From Gonocerus acuteangulatus (taxonomy: Eukaryota; Arthropoda; Insecta; Hemiptera; Coreidae): 64,000 bases of DNA. The notes beneath the pieces were generated by a model. It was not told where the DNA came from, ran no database searches, and was given only the letters and a program-made list of their open reading frames with translations. Below are positions 36,832 through 47,539 of the stretch, piece after piece; position 1 is the first letter of the stretch; each line of letters opens with the position of its first letter. The position numbers and the translations under genes are program-made. Location of the stretch: assembly GCA_946811695.1 (NCBI GenBank), contig OX328125.1:54153885-54217884 (forward strand). Reading direction: 5' to 3'.

Positions 36832-37971
36832 AAAGTCCCCCTCGCAGGAACTGCGTCATCTTAGCGCGGTTCCGTATATCTCGAAGAAGTGGAGTAGAAT
36901 AGGCATCACAAATAACTGGAAACTGACAGTAGCCAACTTACACAGAAGCGGATAATTCTTAATCCTCATTCTTGAGGAAGGCTGAATAAGCCAATACAAT
37001 TATGTACTGAAAACTTACTCACTCTACGACTACTGCTTAGAAGGCTCTATTCCAAACAACCGAAAATTCTTTGTCATTTTAAGTTCCTTGTTTTACTAGC
37101 AAATTCGTTTCACTGTAATAATAAACTGTAAATATGTGCTTCATGTCAAATAAAAGTTCATTCTCTCGTGGGTTAAATCTTTCTATAAAATAAGAAATAA
37201 TGATAACTTCAGTTGTAGCAGGAGGAAGGTTATATAGAAAGGAGATCCAAACAATACTAATTTTTTCTGATAAATGCAATTTAAAACAAAAACGACCAAT
37301 TAAAAAGTGAGATAAACAAATAGAAAAACCCTTTCAAAACAACAAAACAAACACTTTTTAAGTTTTAAGCGCTTATATCTCTGATTGACGTTGTCCCATG
37401 GAATATTGCTTCAGAATCTTTTTTGTAGAGAATTTAGTAAGCATTCGAATGGCTGCCTTCCACTTACCACGATTTCCCAACTGTTATCGAGATATTTACG
37501 AAAAATGTATGGAGATCCGAAAACTTTTCATGTCTATTAATAAAATAATTTTTTCGCATACTTCCTTAACTCCAAATATAACCAAAATTTAAACATCTTA
37601 GTTGGGATTAATTTCCAAGATGAAGAAAAAATTTCAATAGAATCCCGCGTTTCAAAGTACCCACAATAAAACAATGACACGCGAAAACATTGATTCCACG
37701 TGTCTCAGAAACGGTTACAGATATCGCCTTAAAAATGGTTTCATTCTTTTTCCTATGTTAAGAAACCTATAAAAGAAGTACCTGCAAGCATATAAACTCA
37801 AAAACGTAAGCGTTACGATTTTTTTGCGCGAATTTCGCCCCAAACGCCATCTTCCATTGGGCGGATTCTGCTGGTTAACGAACTTGACCTTTCAAATTAG
37901 AAGACAGATTTTTGTACCAAATTTCATCAAAATCAGACCATTTTTGAGCCGACAGGAGCGCGAACAGACAA

Positions 37972-38038
<67 letters not shown>

Positions 38039-38175
38039 AATTTGAACCACCTATATTTTCGTGATCTATGAGGTCTGAAACGAGAAAGTTTCTGGTCGGC
38101 ACTTCCGGATCGCGTCGTGAGGTCAACCTCATAAGCGGGTTCTCCCTATGGAGATAGGGAGTAACCGCGCTAAAA
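36832..38175 (+). mobile_element. HINE/Helentron-like element, copy 4 (second subfamily)
   Basis: The 5' end is AAAGTCCCCCTCGCAGGAAC with CTTAGCGCGGTTCC inside. The 3' end is GGTTCTCCCTAT-ggag-ATAGGGAGTAACC, then GCGCTAAAA. The hairpin sequence differs from copies 1-3 (CTCCCTAT against CCTCCC) but still pairs. A (TA)n tract lies at 37,975-38,035. The 5' quarter differs from copies 1-3, and the central blocks (CTCAAAAACGTAAGCGTTAC; CGAATTTCGCCCCAAACGCC) are shared. Confidence 0.8.
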
Positions 38176-38635
38176 TACTAATTTTGTATCGGTAACTATT
38201 CTTTTAAATTTTTATTTACACAGGAAATACTTTTCCCGTGTCGTGTTTCGTATCTTTTTAGCTCAAATTAATTAGAAAAGGTTAGTTTTGAAGATGAAGT
38301 GAAGGAATAGAAATAAGTCTCTGGACGTTATGCGAATGAGATACGCTGGTTACATTATTTGTCCTTGCTTAGCCAAATGATCTTATAATAGCGAATTTCA
38401 ATTCCTCGAAAGAACAATTTCCACCACAATAACAAACAGTTTTTCTGCAAGCAAATAACTGATATCCACAATTCTTTTATTGAACGTGGTGGTGTGGTCG
38501 TATTGTACTCCCAGAAATTTTCCAATCTTCCCCAAGTGAATCACTAAACATTTATTGGTTGTTCTCACAATATTGCTGCAGTTCCACAAAGAAATTCAAA
38601 TTCTTCTCTTCAAAATACAAGGAGGACTTTAGGTT
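38176..38635. other. Spacer between two inverted HINEs
   Basis: 460 nt of AT-rich sequence with no known feature. It would be the loop if the flanking copies paired. Confidence 0.6.
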
Positions 38636-38790
38636 TTTTAGCGCGGTTACTCCCTATCTCCATAGGGAGAACCCGCTTATGAGGTCTACCTCATGACGCA
38701 ATCCGGAACTGCCGACTAGAAACTTTCACGTTTCAGACCCTATAGATCACGAAAATATAGGTGGCTAAAATTTGTATGTATATATATATA

Positions 38791-38860
<70 letters not shown>

Positions 38861-39929
38861 CTTGTCTGTTCGCGCTCCTGTCGGCTCAAAAATGGTCTGA
38901 TTTTGATGAAATTTGGTACGAAAATCAGTCTTCTAATTTGAAAGGTCAAGTTCGTTAACCAGCAGAATCCGCCCAATGGAAGATGGCGTTTGGGGCGAAA
39001 TTCGCACAAAAAAATCGTAACGCTTACGTTTTTGAGTTTATATGCTTGCAGGCACTTCTTTTATAGGTTTCTTAACATAGGAAAACGAATGAAACCATTT
39101 TTAAGGCGATATCTGTAACCGTTTCTGAGACAAGTGGAATCAATGTTTTCGCGTGTCATTGTTTTATTGTGGGTACTTTGAATCGCGGGATTCAATTGAA
39201 ATTTTTTCTATAACTTGGAAATTGATCCCAACTAAGATGTTTAAAGTTTGGTTATATTTGGAGTTAAGGAAGTGTACGAAAAAAATTATTTTATTAATAG
39301 ACATGAAAAGTTTTCGGATCTTCATACATTTTTCGTAAATATCTCGATAACGGTTGGGAAATCGTGCTAAGTGGAAGGTGACCATTCAAATGCTAACTAA
39401 AGTCTCTACAAAAAAGGTTCCGAAGCAATATTCGATGGGGCAACATCAATCGGAGATATAAGCGCTTAAAACTTAAAAAGTGTTTGTTTTGTTGTTTTAA
39501 AAGGGGTTTTCTCTTTGTTTATCTCACTTTTAAATTGGTTGTTCCTTGTTTTAAATTGCACTTATCAGAAAAATTTGTATTGTAGTAAAATAAGCTAAGA
39601 AACGGTGAATGGTATTTGTAATAAGTTTCGAGTGGCTGTGGTAATCAAGATGACGTAGTTTGTTTTGAATTATCCTGTCTATATAACCTTCCTGTATAGC
39701 CTCAAATTGAAGTTATCGTTATTTCTTATTTTATAGAAAGATTTAACCCTCGACAGAATGGAATTTTATTCGCCATGAAGCACATATTTACATGTGTATT
39801 TCTGTGTAAGTTGACTCCTGTCAGTTTCCTGTGATTTGTGATGCTAATCGAGATTGATGATTGCATTGTGATGCATTTATTCGAGATGTAACCTCGCTAA
39901 GATGACGCAGTTCCTGCGAGTCGGACTTT
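38636..39929 (-). mobile_element. HINE/Helentron-like element, copy 5 (second subfamily)
   Basis: Minus orientation and nearly identical to copy 4 in the compared stretches (for example the ~120 nt around 39,010-39,130 against 37,690-37,810). The 3' end TTTTTTAGCGCGGTTACTCC is at 38,636, and the 5' end GCAGTTCCTGCGAGTCGGAC at 39,909-39,928. A (TA)n tract lies at 38,777-38,860. Confidence 0.8.
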
Positions 39930-40059
39930 AATGAACAAACGTAGGGATGTGCTTTGAAGTTATAATTTTAAGGCCTATCGCTCTCATCTTGTCCCGGGGC
40001 TTCGGGGCTCGGATTAAGACAGGCGTCTAATGTTCCTAGCACAAATGTTCATAGCGGGA

Positions 40060-40536
40060 GTCGAGGAAAACATTACCCTATATATCTCGTGGCGAGGCGA
40101 ATCAATGTTTACAAAGAATGGTCTATTGAATTTTCGAACGTGGGGACTGAAAAATCCAAGAATATCATATTCCTGTCGCCACAGAATTAATTTCGACCAA
40201 AAATATTTAAATGGATCATGGGTGAAGAATAGTACTGCAGCTCAATGGATGTCCGGCACACAAATCTGTGCAGGTGAGGAATTACCTAAATCCAGTATAT
40301 GTGGACTAGACCACACTGTCCCATCTCCCGATCGACCTCCGTTAAAATGATTCTTGTGGGGATATTTGAAAACAAGGTTTATCCCATCCCCAACCCTGCA
40401 ACATCAGTTGAAGAATTGCAGCAACGAGTATTCCAGATGCTCGTCCCTTCGCAGTCCATCCCACTGACACCCAGCTTCATTGAAGGCACATTCAATTTGA
40501 AGATGGTTTGTAGGTTCACCAACCGCTGGAAGTAGA
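40060..40536 (+). pseudogene. IS630/mariner-type (DDE) transposase remnant
   Basis: Fragments in two frames resemble the C-terminal half of arthropod mariner-like transposases: MFTKNGLLNFRTWGLKNPR (the FTxDG...F.N.H.VW region), then FLWGYLK followed, after a shift, by NKVYPIPNPATSVEELQQRV, and a final FNLKMVCRFTNRWK. In intact relatives RSPDLTPLDFFLWGYLK.KVY carries the last catalytic acidic region; here PDRPP.LK replaces it. No TIRs were found. It is clearly dead. Confidence 0.6.
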
Positions 40537-40724
40537 ATGTATTCTCGAATTCCTTATTATTAAAAATATCAAACAATGAATTTTATTTTTTATTTAAATT
40601 GTTAATCTTTTATTTTCATTTGTAATTTATTGATAAATTTCAAATCTGGTAAACACCCTTTATTGCAGTTTAAAATTTGTTGAAATTATGTTTCCAAAAT
40701 AAGTTGAAATATAAAATAAGAGGT

Positions 40725-41677
40725 CTAATAGCTTCTGCATCAGCAAAGGTTTAAGGCAAGGAGACACTCTGTCTCCCATTCTGGTCAATATTGTCCTAGA
40801 AATAGTGATGAGAAACACAAATCCAAATCCTGGAGGAACCTTCTACAATAGACTGACCCGGCCTCTGGCTTTTGCAGATGACGTTGTCATTACTGGTTGC
40901 ACACACGCATCTTTACTGGGAGCTTTTGAGGAATGTGAGCAGGCCTCAAAAATGGTTGAACATAGAATTAATCAGGCCAAAAAGAAAGTATATGAAGACT
41001 TCCCGGAGGGACTGTGCAGCAAGGAATGGTCTTACGACTGGAGAGTACTTTTTCGAGCAGGTACAGGAGTTTAAATACATAGGGGACAACACCAACGAAA
41101 ATAATTACACGCATACGCACGATGATGGCTGGAAGTAGATGTTGCTGGGCGCACGAGAAAGTACTTAGGTCGGAGGTGCTGCTCTGACAGTTAAAGAAAG
41201 CTGTTTATATCTGCATTATTAGACTGGTAGTGACATACGGAAGTAAGACATGGGCCCTCACTAGGAAGGCAGAACACATGCTCAATGTTTGGGAGCGGAA
41301 AGTCCTGAGAAGGATTTATGGCCCCTTGGAGGAGGGAGATCAGTGGAGGAAAAGAAGTAACCAGGAGCTCCGTGATTTATACAAGGCCCCGGATAGTATC
41401 TCTTGTATCAAGATGAGCAGAATTAGGTGGCTGGGGCATTTACAGAGGATGGAAGAACATCGTATCCCGAAGAAGCTTCTGGAAGGACACTCTGGTGGAG
41501 AATAAGGAAGAGGGCGTCCCAAATTGCGGTGGCTGGAAGATGTGGAAGGGGACCTCAAGATTCTTGGCGTCCAAAGTTGGAGAAGAGCGGCTATGTACAG
41601 GGACGAATGGCGGAGAATTGTGGAAGAGGCCAAAGTTCATCAAGGACTGTAGAGCCATTGAAAGTAAAGTAAAGTAA
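40725..41677 (+). pseudogene. RTE-type non-LTR retrotransposon, 3' end of RT ORF
   Basis: The fragment begins inside RT with GLRQGDTLSPIL (motif B) and RPLAFADDVVI (motif C, FADD), then loses frame. The C-terminal region VTYGSKTWALTRKAEHMLNV, then WERKVLRRIYGPLEEGDQWR, IRWLGHLQRMEEHRIPKKLL and, in other frames, GRPKLRWLEDVE-like and RDEWRRIVEEAK-like segments, is typical of RTE-related elements. It ends in a short AGTAAAGTAAAGTAAG tail, also usual for RTE. 5' truncation and several frameshifts show a dead copy. Confidence 0.8.
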
Positions 41678-41838
41678 GATGGTTCGGAAGGCGTAGATTC
41701 CCATTTGAAATTTTAAAGTTTCACTGGTCAGAATTTTAAACTAGCCCGGAAAGCAATAAATAGGTACCTTTTATTTTTTTTTTAACGTTATTGAATCAAG
41801 AGATAATTCAGCCGGGCCATCATACATACTCACACACA

Positions 41839-41842
<4 letters not shown>

Positions 41843-41902
<60 letters not shown>
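41843..41902. repeat. (TA)n microsatellite
   Basis: About 30 TA units after a short CACACAAACAAA. Confidence 0.95.
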
Positions 41903-41905
<3 letters not shown>

Positions 41906-43744
41906 AAAATGGATCTTCAGTCTGTTTCACCACTTTGCAGAAGAATATTATTGTGCTATCCAGTGAGTATTCTCCACCATCTGCCATGAAAGTAGCCTGT
42001 GATGTGTAGTACTCACATCCGAAACTGTTCAATTTCTTTAGAAACAGTTAATATACATAGAGAGATTTGGTATTTCTATGAATATGGGACTAATAAGTCG
42101 AGAATTCATATATGCTCTACAAGTTTACTCTCAGTCGTGGAGGAAACGACCTACCACGGTAAGCACATTCCAAACGAAAACAAGGACCATTCCAAAGGAA
42201 TGTCTCACTCGAGACTTAAATTACTAATTTGCCTGTATAGGAAGTAAAGTTTTTATAATACAAAAATCGGTTTGTCATGACTATCTAAAGAGAAAAAATG
42301 CAGCAAAAATAAACTAATTCGGTTAGAAGTGTGGGTTTACTCCTTATTCTTTTCATTGGTTCTTACGGCTATCACTAGAGGCGCTGAACAGAAGCATCCG
42401 GTTTCTGCGTTGATTTCTTTGTAAGATGTCCTCTTTGTATATGTGGACGCTTTTATGATTTATCGAGATCTATATACAAAAAAAGTCAAGTCTTTGTGTA
42501 GGTATTTATTTATTTAATTAAGTAGTTTAGTACGTCGCATACATAAGATTCCATACGAAAATTAATTTTTAAAAATTATTGAGACACCTTCTGATTTTTT
42601 TTAATGATTATAAAAGTTATTTTAAACAAATTACTTAAGAATGCAGCGTACACTGTCTACCATCTGAAGAATGGTCTTCGTTATACAGCTCCTACGTGAC
42701 AGTCATGTTTTACTTCCTACTAAACTACAGCAGGTTGGATGGTATTAATGATAATCAGTGTCCGTGTGCTTTGAAGGAGGCGAAGAATGGAAAATGAATG
42801 AAATGTATGGTTTCATAGAAAGAAATCAATAACGACCCCCATATCAACTCTTAAAATATATCCGGTCAATTCTAAAGATATACTCGCATATTGTAACACA
42901 TTATTCTGTTACGATATCTAATAAAGTTACAAACATTTTAGGAATAAAAAGTTGTAGAGTAGATTCCCATTGTGCCTTCCCATAAAAAAAGAAAAATGCA
43001 CGTTTTACTTTACTGTAGTTCTAAGGTCATTTGTACCATAAGAATGAATATAAAAACAAAATATTTAGACTATGCTATCTATATTTATGCTTCATGCAAA
43101 AGGATAAGCAGATTCCAGTTAAATACAAGATATTGCAATGGCAGAATATACAATAATAAGTATATGGCTTATCAGAAAAAGCAAGAAGAGGGGAATTTAT
43201 TTTGTTGATGTATTTTCTTTTAAGTTTATTTTATTTGATGTCTGACAACTAGGTACCAGTGATGACTTCCGTGTTCATGATCATTAATGTTGATAGTCAT
43301 TAGATTTAACGTTCATGGGACCGGTTATTCTAAAGTTACTAAACTTTATCCAGAAGGAATACATCTAAAATATTATGTTTTAAATTTTAATTTAATTAAA
43401 GCAAAGAGGTAAAAAATAATAGTAGTATTGAGATATGGTTAAGATCTTATTTTTGTTTAAATTTACAAAAATTATCAACAATCAAATCCTTTTGTTCGAG
43501 TAGACATTGCTAATTGCGGTTCAATCAGTTCTTATTCATCAATCCCTTCATTGCATCACATACGTAACACGATTTCTTCATAAATTTAAACATTGAAAGA
43601 AGACATTTACAACCTCCACTGGTTTGTATTAGTTTATGTCAAAGTGCTTTCAAAGAAATATCTACATTGTGAGTGCTAAGTAAAAACAATGTAACTAGTA
43701 ATATAAATGTTTTCCGAACACATATTCATATATATATATACATC
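41903..43744. other. No gene seen
   Basis: AT-rich. A hairpin GATGTG-tagtact-CACATC followed by CGAAAC at 41,998-42,025 may be a worn hammerhead-like motif. CAGCTCCTACGTGACAGTC at 42,688 may be a decayed minus-strand HINE end. No exon is recognised. Confidence 0.45.
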
Positions 43745-43985
43745 TGGGGGCAAATTGTGCTCAGTGGTAGACCACTCAAGATTTTATCTTCTTGTGTCGT
43801 CGTTCGATACTGTCCCTAGGCCCATCCAGCTCTTGCTTAATTTAATGGGTACTAAGGGGACTTTCAGTCGACCGAAGCATAGTACTGACCACACCATCTC
43901 CCTAGTGTGCCGTATGGTCATGAATCAGATACCTCTATAGTATCTGCCTCTCAGGGCCCTCTTGGCCTGTTACGGGACTGATTTT
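43745..43985 (+). mobile_element. tRNA-derived SINE (family T)
   Basis: Head GGGGGCAAATTGTGCTCAG, TGGTAGACCACT; B-box-like CGTTCGATACTG; body CACACCATCTCCCTAGTGTG, CCGTATGGTCATGAATCAG. An oligo(T) run (43,983-44,000) follows. Confidence 0.75.
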
Positions 43986-44329
43986 TTTTTTTTTTTTTTA
44001 ATAATACTAAAACACTTTTTAAACGAAAAATGATTAAAATCAATAAATTATTTTAATAGCCTACATGAAAACAAGAACTAAGCGTACCTCCACTAAATAA
44101 TATTTCTTATTATGTGAGTATATATTTAAAGAGTAGTTTTGAGTAAACACAAGAAAATCAATGCAACCAGACTTGAAATATTTATAATACTTAACAAAAG
44201 AAGATAAACAAGATGAATCTAATTGGGAAGTGATATTCCCGAAGGAAGTGTAGATATTAAAAGGAGTGGAGGTCAGAGTGCAAGGAGATATTGTGTACTT
44301 TACCTTTGGTATTTAACTCGTTAAAGCAC
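43986..44329. other. No gene seen; upstream of CpG-rich island
   Basis: AT-rich, with no recognisable feature beyond the oligo(T) run. Confidence 0.5.
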
Positions 44330-44720
44330 CCTTGCGTGGGTGTGGAGGGGATGGTATGACCTTCCCCCACTCCTAGTCCTAGTACCCACCTTGTACTTGT
44401 GCTGGTTCCTCTGTTGTACCTCTGTCTCCCCGTTTCTCGCGGGCACCAAAACTATAAACACCGCGATCTACGGGTCAAACGTCAAGAGCGGCAAGGGAAG
44501 GCGGCACTGTAAACAACTCGATGTAGTGAGGAGTACTGTGCTTGCAACGGCTGTGCTGCGCGCGCACCTCGCCCCCACTCCTATCTCAGGGCGGAGAGCA
44601 GGTCTTTAAAGTCGGTTCCTCGGGGAGGCTTGGACGGCGGTTCTGGACGCAACGGAAAAAAATTCAAATCTCTCTCAGGTAGGCAGAGCCGGCGAAGCCA
44701 CCTGTCCGTTGGCTCTTCAC
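44330..44720. other. CpG-rich island, possible promoter/first exon
   Basis: About 390 nt stand out in an AT-rich window: many CG dinucleotides (TCTCGCGGGCACC, CTGCGCGCGCACCTCGCCCC, GGCGGTTCTGGACGCAACGG) and direct GC runs. A possible splice donor CTCTCAG|GTAGGC is at about 44,678. An 89-codon frame (44,340-44,609) encodes nothing recognisable. No TATA box, initiator or downstream exon can be assigned, so promoter or 5' exon is only a hypothesis. A GC-rich repeat is the alternative. Confidence 0.35.
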
Positions 44721-44830
44721 GCTTAGTCACTGAGAAACCTGATTTAAAAACGTTCAACAGAGTTGTTCACATATATTTAACTACTCAATTGGGGGCACCG
44801 TAAAAATGCTTTGGGTGACCACGTATTGAA

Positions 44831-45590
44831 GTCAGACAACGAATTGCCTCTTTTAGCGTATTTCCGTATAATTTCTATATAAGGTGTAAATTATAAAGCT
44901 AAGAATGGAAGGAAACCAACACATCTGCAACTTAAAGCACTGACTAATGTCGACCAAAAGAAATTTACTTCTGAACCTATTTTGAAGGACATTTAACATA
45001 AAAAATACGAAAAGTCCAGATGCTTTTGTCTCCTAATAAACTATTCCCTTTTACCAAACGTTAGAAACATTTATTGATAGGAGATCTTTGACCGTGAGAA
45101 CTATTTCGGACTATTTTCTATAATATCTAGAAAACGGTTAGGAAATCATGGAAAGTGACCATTTGACAGCTTACTAAATTGCCTTCAAAAAAGGTTTTTA
45201 AGGAATATTCGATGTTAATAGGAGAAATAAGTGTTTCAAACTTCGAAATTGTTAGTTTTGTTTTTCAACGAGTTATGGTTGCTGTTTACCTAACTTTTTA
45301 ATAGATTGTTATTTCATTCATTGTATTTAACAGAAAACAATATTATAGTGAAACAAGGTAGGAAAATGCTATAGTGTTTCCAGAGCGAAAGAGGATGGAG
45401 AGGATGGAGTAATTTCGGCTTAGGATACACTCAGTTTCCTTTTGTGGCGCTTAAATCTTATGTTACTTTTCTTCGATGTTTCATTGAATGTTTTAACGTA
45501 ACAAAAATGATTCTATTCCTTTAATAATGTTACTAGGAATATGAACGGAGAAGAGCTATGATGATGCAGTTTCTGCGAATTGGATTTTTT
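44831..45590. mobile_element. Two decayed HINE 5' fragments, facing each other
   Basis: Left: AAGTCAGACAACGAATTGCC and TTTTAGCGTATTTCCG (44,831-44,870) followed by worn forward body blocks to about 45,060. Right: the reverse-oriented body (TCTAGAAAACGGTTAGGAAA at 45,126; AGGAGAAATAAGTGTTTCAA) ending in GATGATGCAGTTTCTGCGAA and TTGGATT at 45,590. This arrangement is an inverted pair with both 5' ends outward. Confidence 0.55.
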
Positions 45591-45743
45591 TTTAGTTTCT
45601 GCGGGTTAAACAAATTTAACATAGCTAAACAGCTGAGAAATAAGTCTAGCTATGCAGCTTCTGCGTGACGAACTTTTGTTGACCTATCTATAGAACTTTT
45701 TGCCTCTCCAAATCATTCAGTAAAAGAAAGGATCCTACTTGGT

Positions 45744-46005
45744 CCTGGGCGTATATAAAAAATAATTTCGGAGGGCGCTGGGAAAATTTCGGGGGGGGGG
45801 CTCAGACCATTTCAGGTGAATGGAATACTAACAATTTAGATCTTGGAAGAGTTTTGGCCAACGCTATTACACTCAAAATAGAATAGTTTTTATAAACTAA
45901 ATGATCTTATTTAATTTATTTTTAAGGGTTTTACGAAATGTTTACCAATCAATTCAAAATTTCGGGAGGGAGGAGGGCTGCAGCCCCCCCTTATATACGC
46001 CCTTG
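45744..46005. mobile_element. MITE with GGGCGTATATAA ends
   Basis: CTGGGCGTATATAA on the left and TTATATACGCCCTTG on the right are inverted. Next to them G-rich (GGGGGGGGGG) and C-rich (GCAGCCCCCCC) blocks also pair. Two AATTTCGGG strings lie inside. The superfamily is undetermined. Confidence 0.5.
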
Positions 46006-47027
46006 TACTCGGTACTCCGTTACGGGAAATTCTAAATCGTTTATCGATCTTTGAATTATACTTTATTTATTAAATTACACTTATTCACATCAAGAAATTT
46101 CGGTTTCGATAAATCCTTGAACGCGGCGTAACTACAGCAATCTCCTCACCGGCCATTGCATAAAGACAAGACAGTGACCATAGTCAAGTACAGGCCAATG
46201 ATGTTTTGTCCGTCATTAGTCCTTCTTGCCAAAACTACAAGGTTAGTCGGGTTTTCGTGATGACCATTACAGCCAGCTCTTGTAGTTTATGAAAAAACAA
46301 GTATTGCTTACAAGATCCCAACAATATAAAATTCAGTCTCGCGGTAGCTGCGTAAATGCAGCACAGTCCTCTGAAAGGCACCAATTACAATAAATATTAA
46401 TATTAAAGGGTCTCACCGTATTTCCATATGAAATCTGCACTGGTGTCTTTCTTGACTTTTATGTCATTCTTTTATTTCTCGTTCCTAGAAATAATTTGCC
46501 GTCAATTATCAAACCTCTAACTGTACTCGTATTGAGGGAATAAGGGTTGAAACCCGTAACTTCAAAGTCGTTTTTCTATGAAACTATACTAGATATTTAA
46601 ATGAAACCAACATGAATTGAAGCTATTGATTAGGTATACCTTGCGTATTTTTTTTTTCATAATTTTCGGACCACTTGTAAGATAAGAAAAAATATTGTGA
46701 AGATTTGAACGGCGGTTTTCCTCCCCTCAACTACCTCTCAAAGCACACCTACCAAAAAAATCTCGTAAAATTTCTCGACTATTATCCGTAAAAGTTTCAT
46801 AGATGTGTGAAAGGTGCATCATACATGAAATTACAAAAATCCTATATCCATAGCTAAACACTAAAAACCAGATGTATCGCAAATATCTCAAGTAACTCTT
46901 AGGACGTTTTTGTTATTTAAATATGAACCCTCAGATTGCTCAGTGCATAATCTGTATTAAACAGATCGAAAAACTATCGTCATATTGCAAGCTACTAAAA
47001 TAGTAAATATTAAAAATCTTCCTCATG

Positions 47028-47409
47028 AAGATTAGATAGTTAGCCGTCAAAGTGATAAGCAAAAATGGAATAGTTGGGATTCCAACGATTTTTGTAAAAA
47101 ATCTATATTCAGGACGTTTCGGCTACTCTTTGGTAGCCTTCGTCAGCAATGAAAGTGCCGGGAGGCAGAGGAAGACCAAAGTTAACACTTAAGTAACCCT
47201 AGTGGAAGTATATGACCATAGTGGAAGAATATGATGATATATACTTCCCCTATGGTTACTTAAGTGTTAACTTTGGTCTTGCTCTGCCTCCCGGCACTTT
47301 CATTGCTAACGAAGGCTACCAAAGAGTAGCCGAAACGTCCTGAATATAGATTTTTTACAAAAATAGTATTGAGGTTTTTTTAGCTGAATCCCAACCATTC
47401 CATGTTTGC
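47028..47409. mobile_element. Penelope-like short element with inverted arms
   Basis: It is inserted in the arm above with a 14-nt target duplication TTAAAAATCTTCCT (47,014-47,027 and 47,410-47,423). The uninserted counterpart can be seen at 49,680-49,700. After a ~30-nt lead the element is nearly palindromic: GCAAAAATGGAATAGTTGGG on the left, CCCAACCATTCCATGTTTGC on the right, then matching blocks to a centre near 47,215. Both arms carry a hammerhead-like motif. The plan (lead, inverted arms, ribozyme, ~14-nt duplication) parallels 16,076-16,425. Confidence 0.55.
47108..47152 (-). ncRNA. Hammerhead-like ribozyme motif, minus strand
   Basis: Minus strand order: CTGACGA, extra A, GGCTAC-caaaga-GTAGCC (perfect 6-bp stem II), GAAAC, GTC. 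The stretch ATTG before the core can pair with CTGAAT after GTC, with a small bulge. ACGT within GAAACGTC is self-complementary (dimer stem III). The mirror copy in the right arm (47,305-47,338, + strand) has CTAACGA, a change in an essential position, so it is probably inactive. The same extra A occurs at 16,336 and 31,693. Confidence 0.5.
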
Positions 47410-47539
47410 TTAAAAATCTTCCTTTTCAACAAAAGATACTTAATCTTAATCACTATTTTCCTCAATAGTTTTTGTAACATTTGTAATATGAGATGAAACT
47501 GGAACAAATGTTACCTCGCTGTTCTATTAGACGACAATG

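Larger units (their letters stand above)
46403..47485. repeat. Left arm of a large inverted repeat
   Basis: From AAAGGGTCTCACCGT to TTAATCTTAATCACTATTTTC this sequence is the reverse complement of 49,622-50,304 with scattered differences. It is interrupted by the Penelope-like insertion at 47,028-47,409, flanked by TTAAAAATCTTCCT. Without the insertion the arm is about 700 nt. It carries no coding sequence. Confidence 0.8.

Noticed and set aside
41996..42030. Fourth hammerhead-like motif (CTGTGATGTG...CACATCCGAAAC)
   Set aside because: The CTGANGA core is missing; only a hairpin followed by GAAAC remains. Noted but not annotated as a ribozyme.
44340..44609. 89-codon frame in the CpG-rich island
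   Set aside because: Low-similarity translation of GC-rich DNA; stops are rare there by composition, so it is not evidence for a gene.
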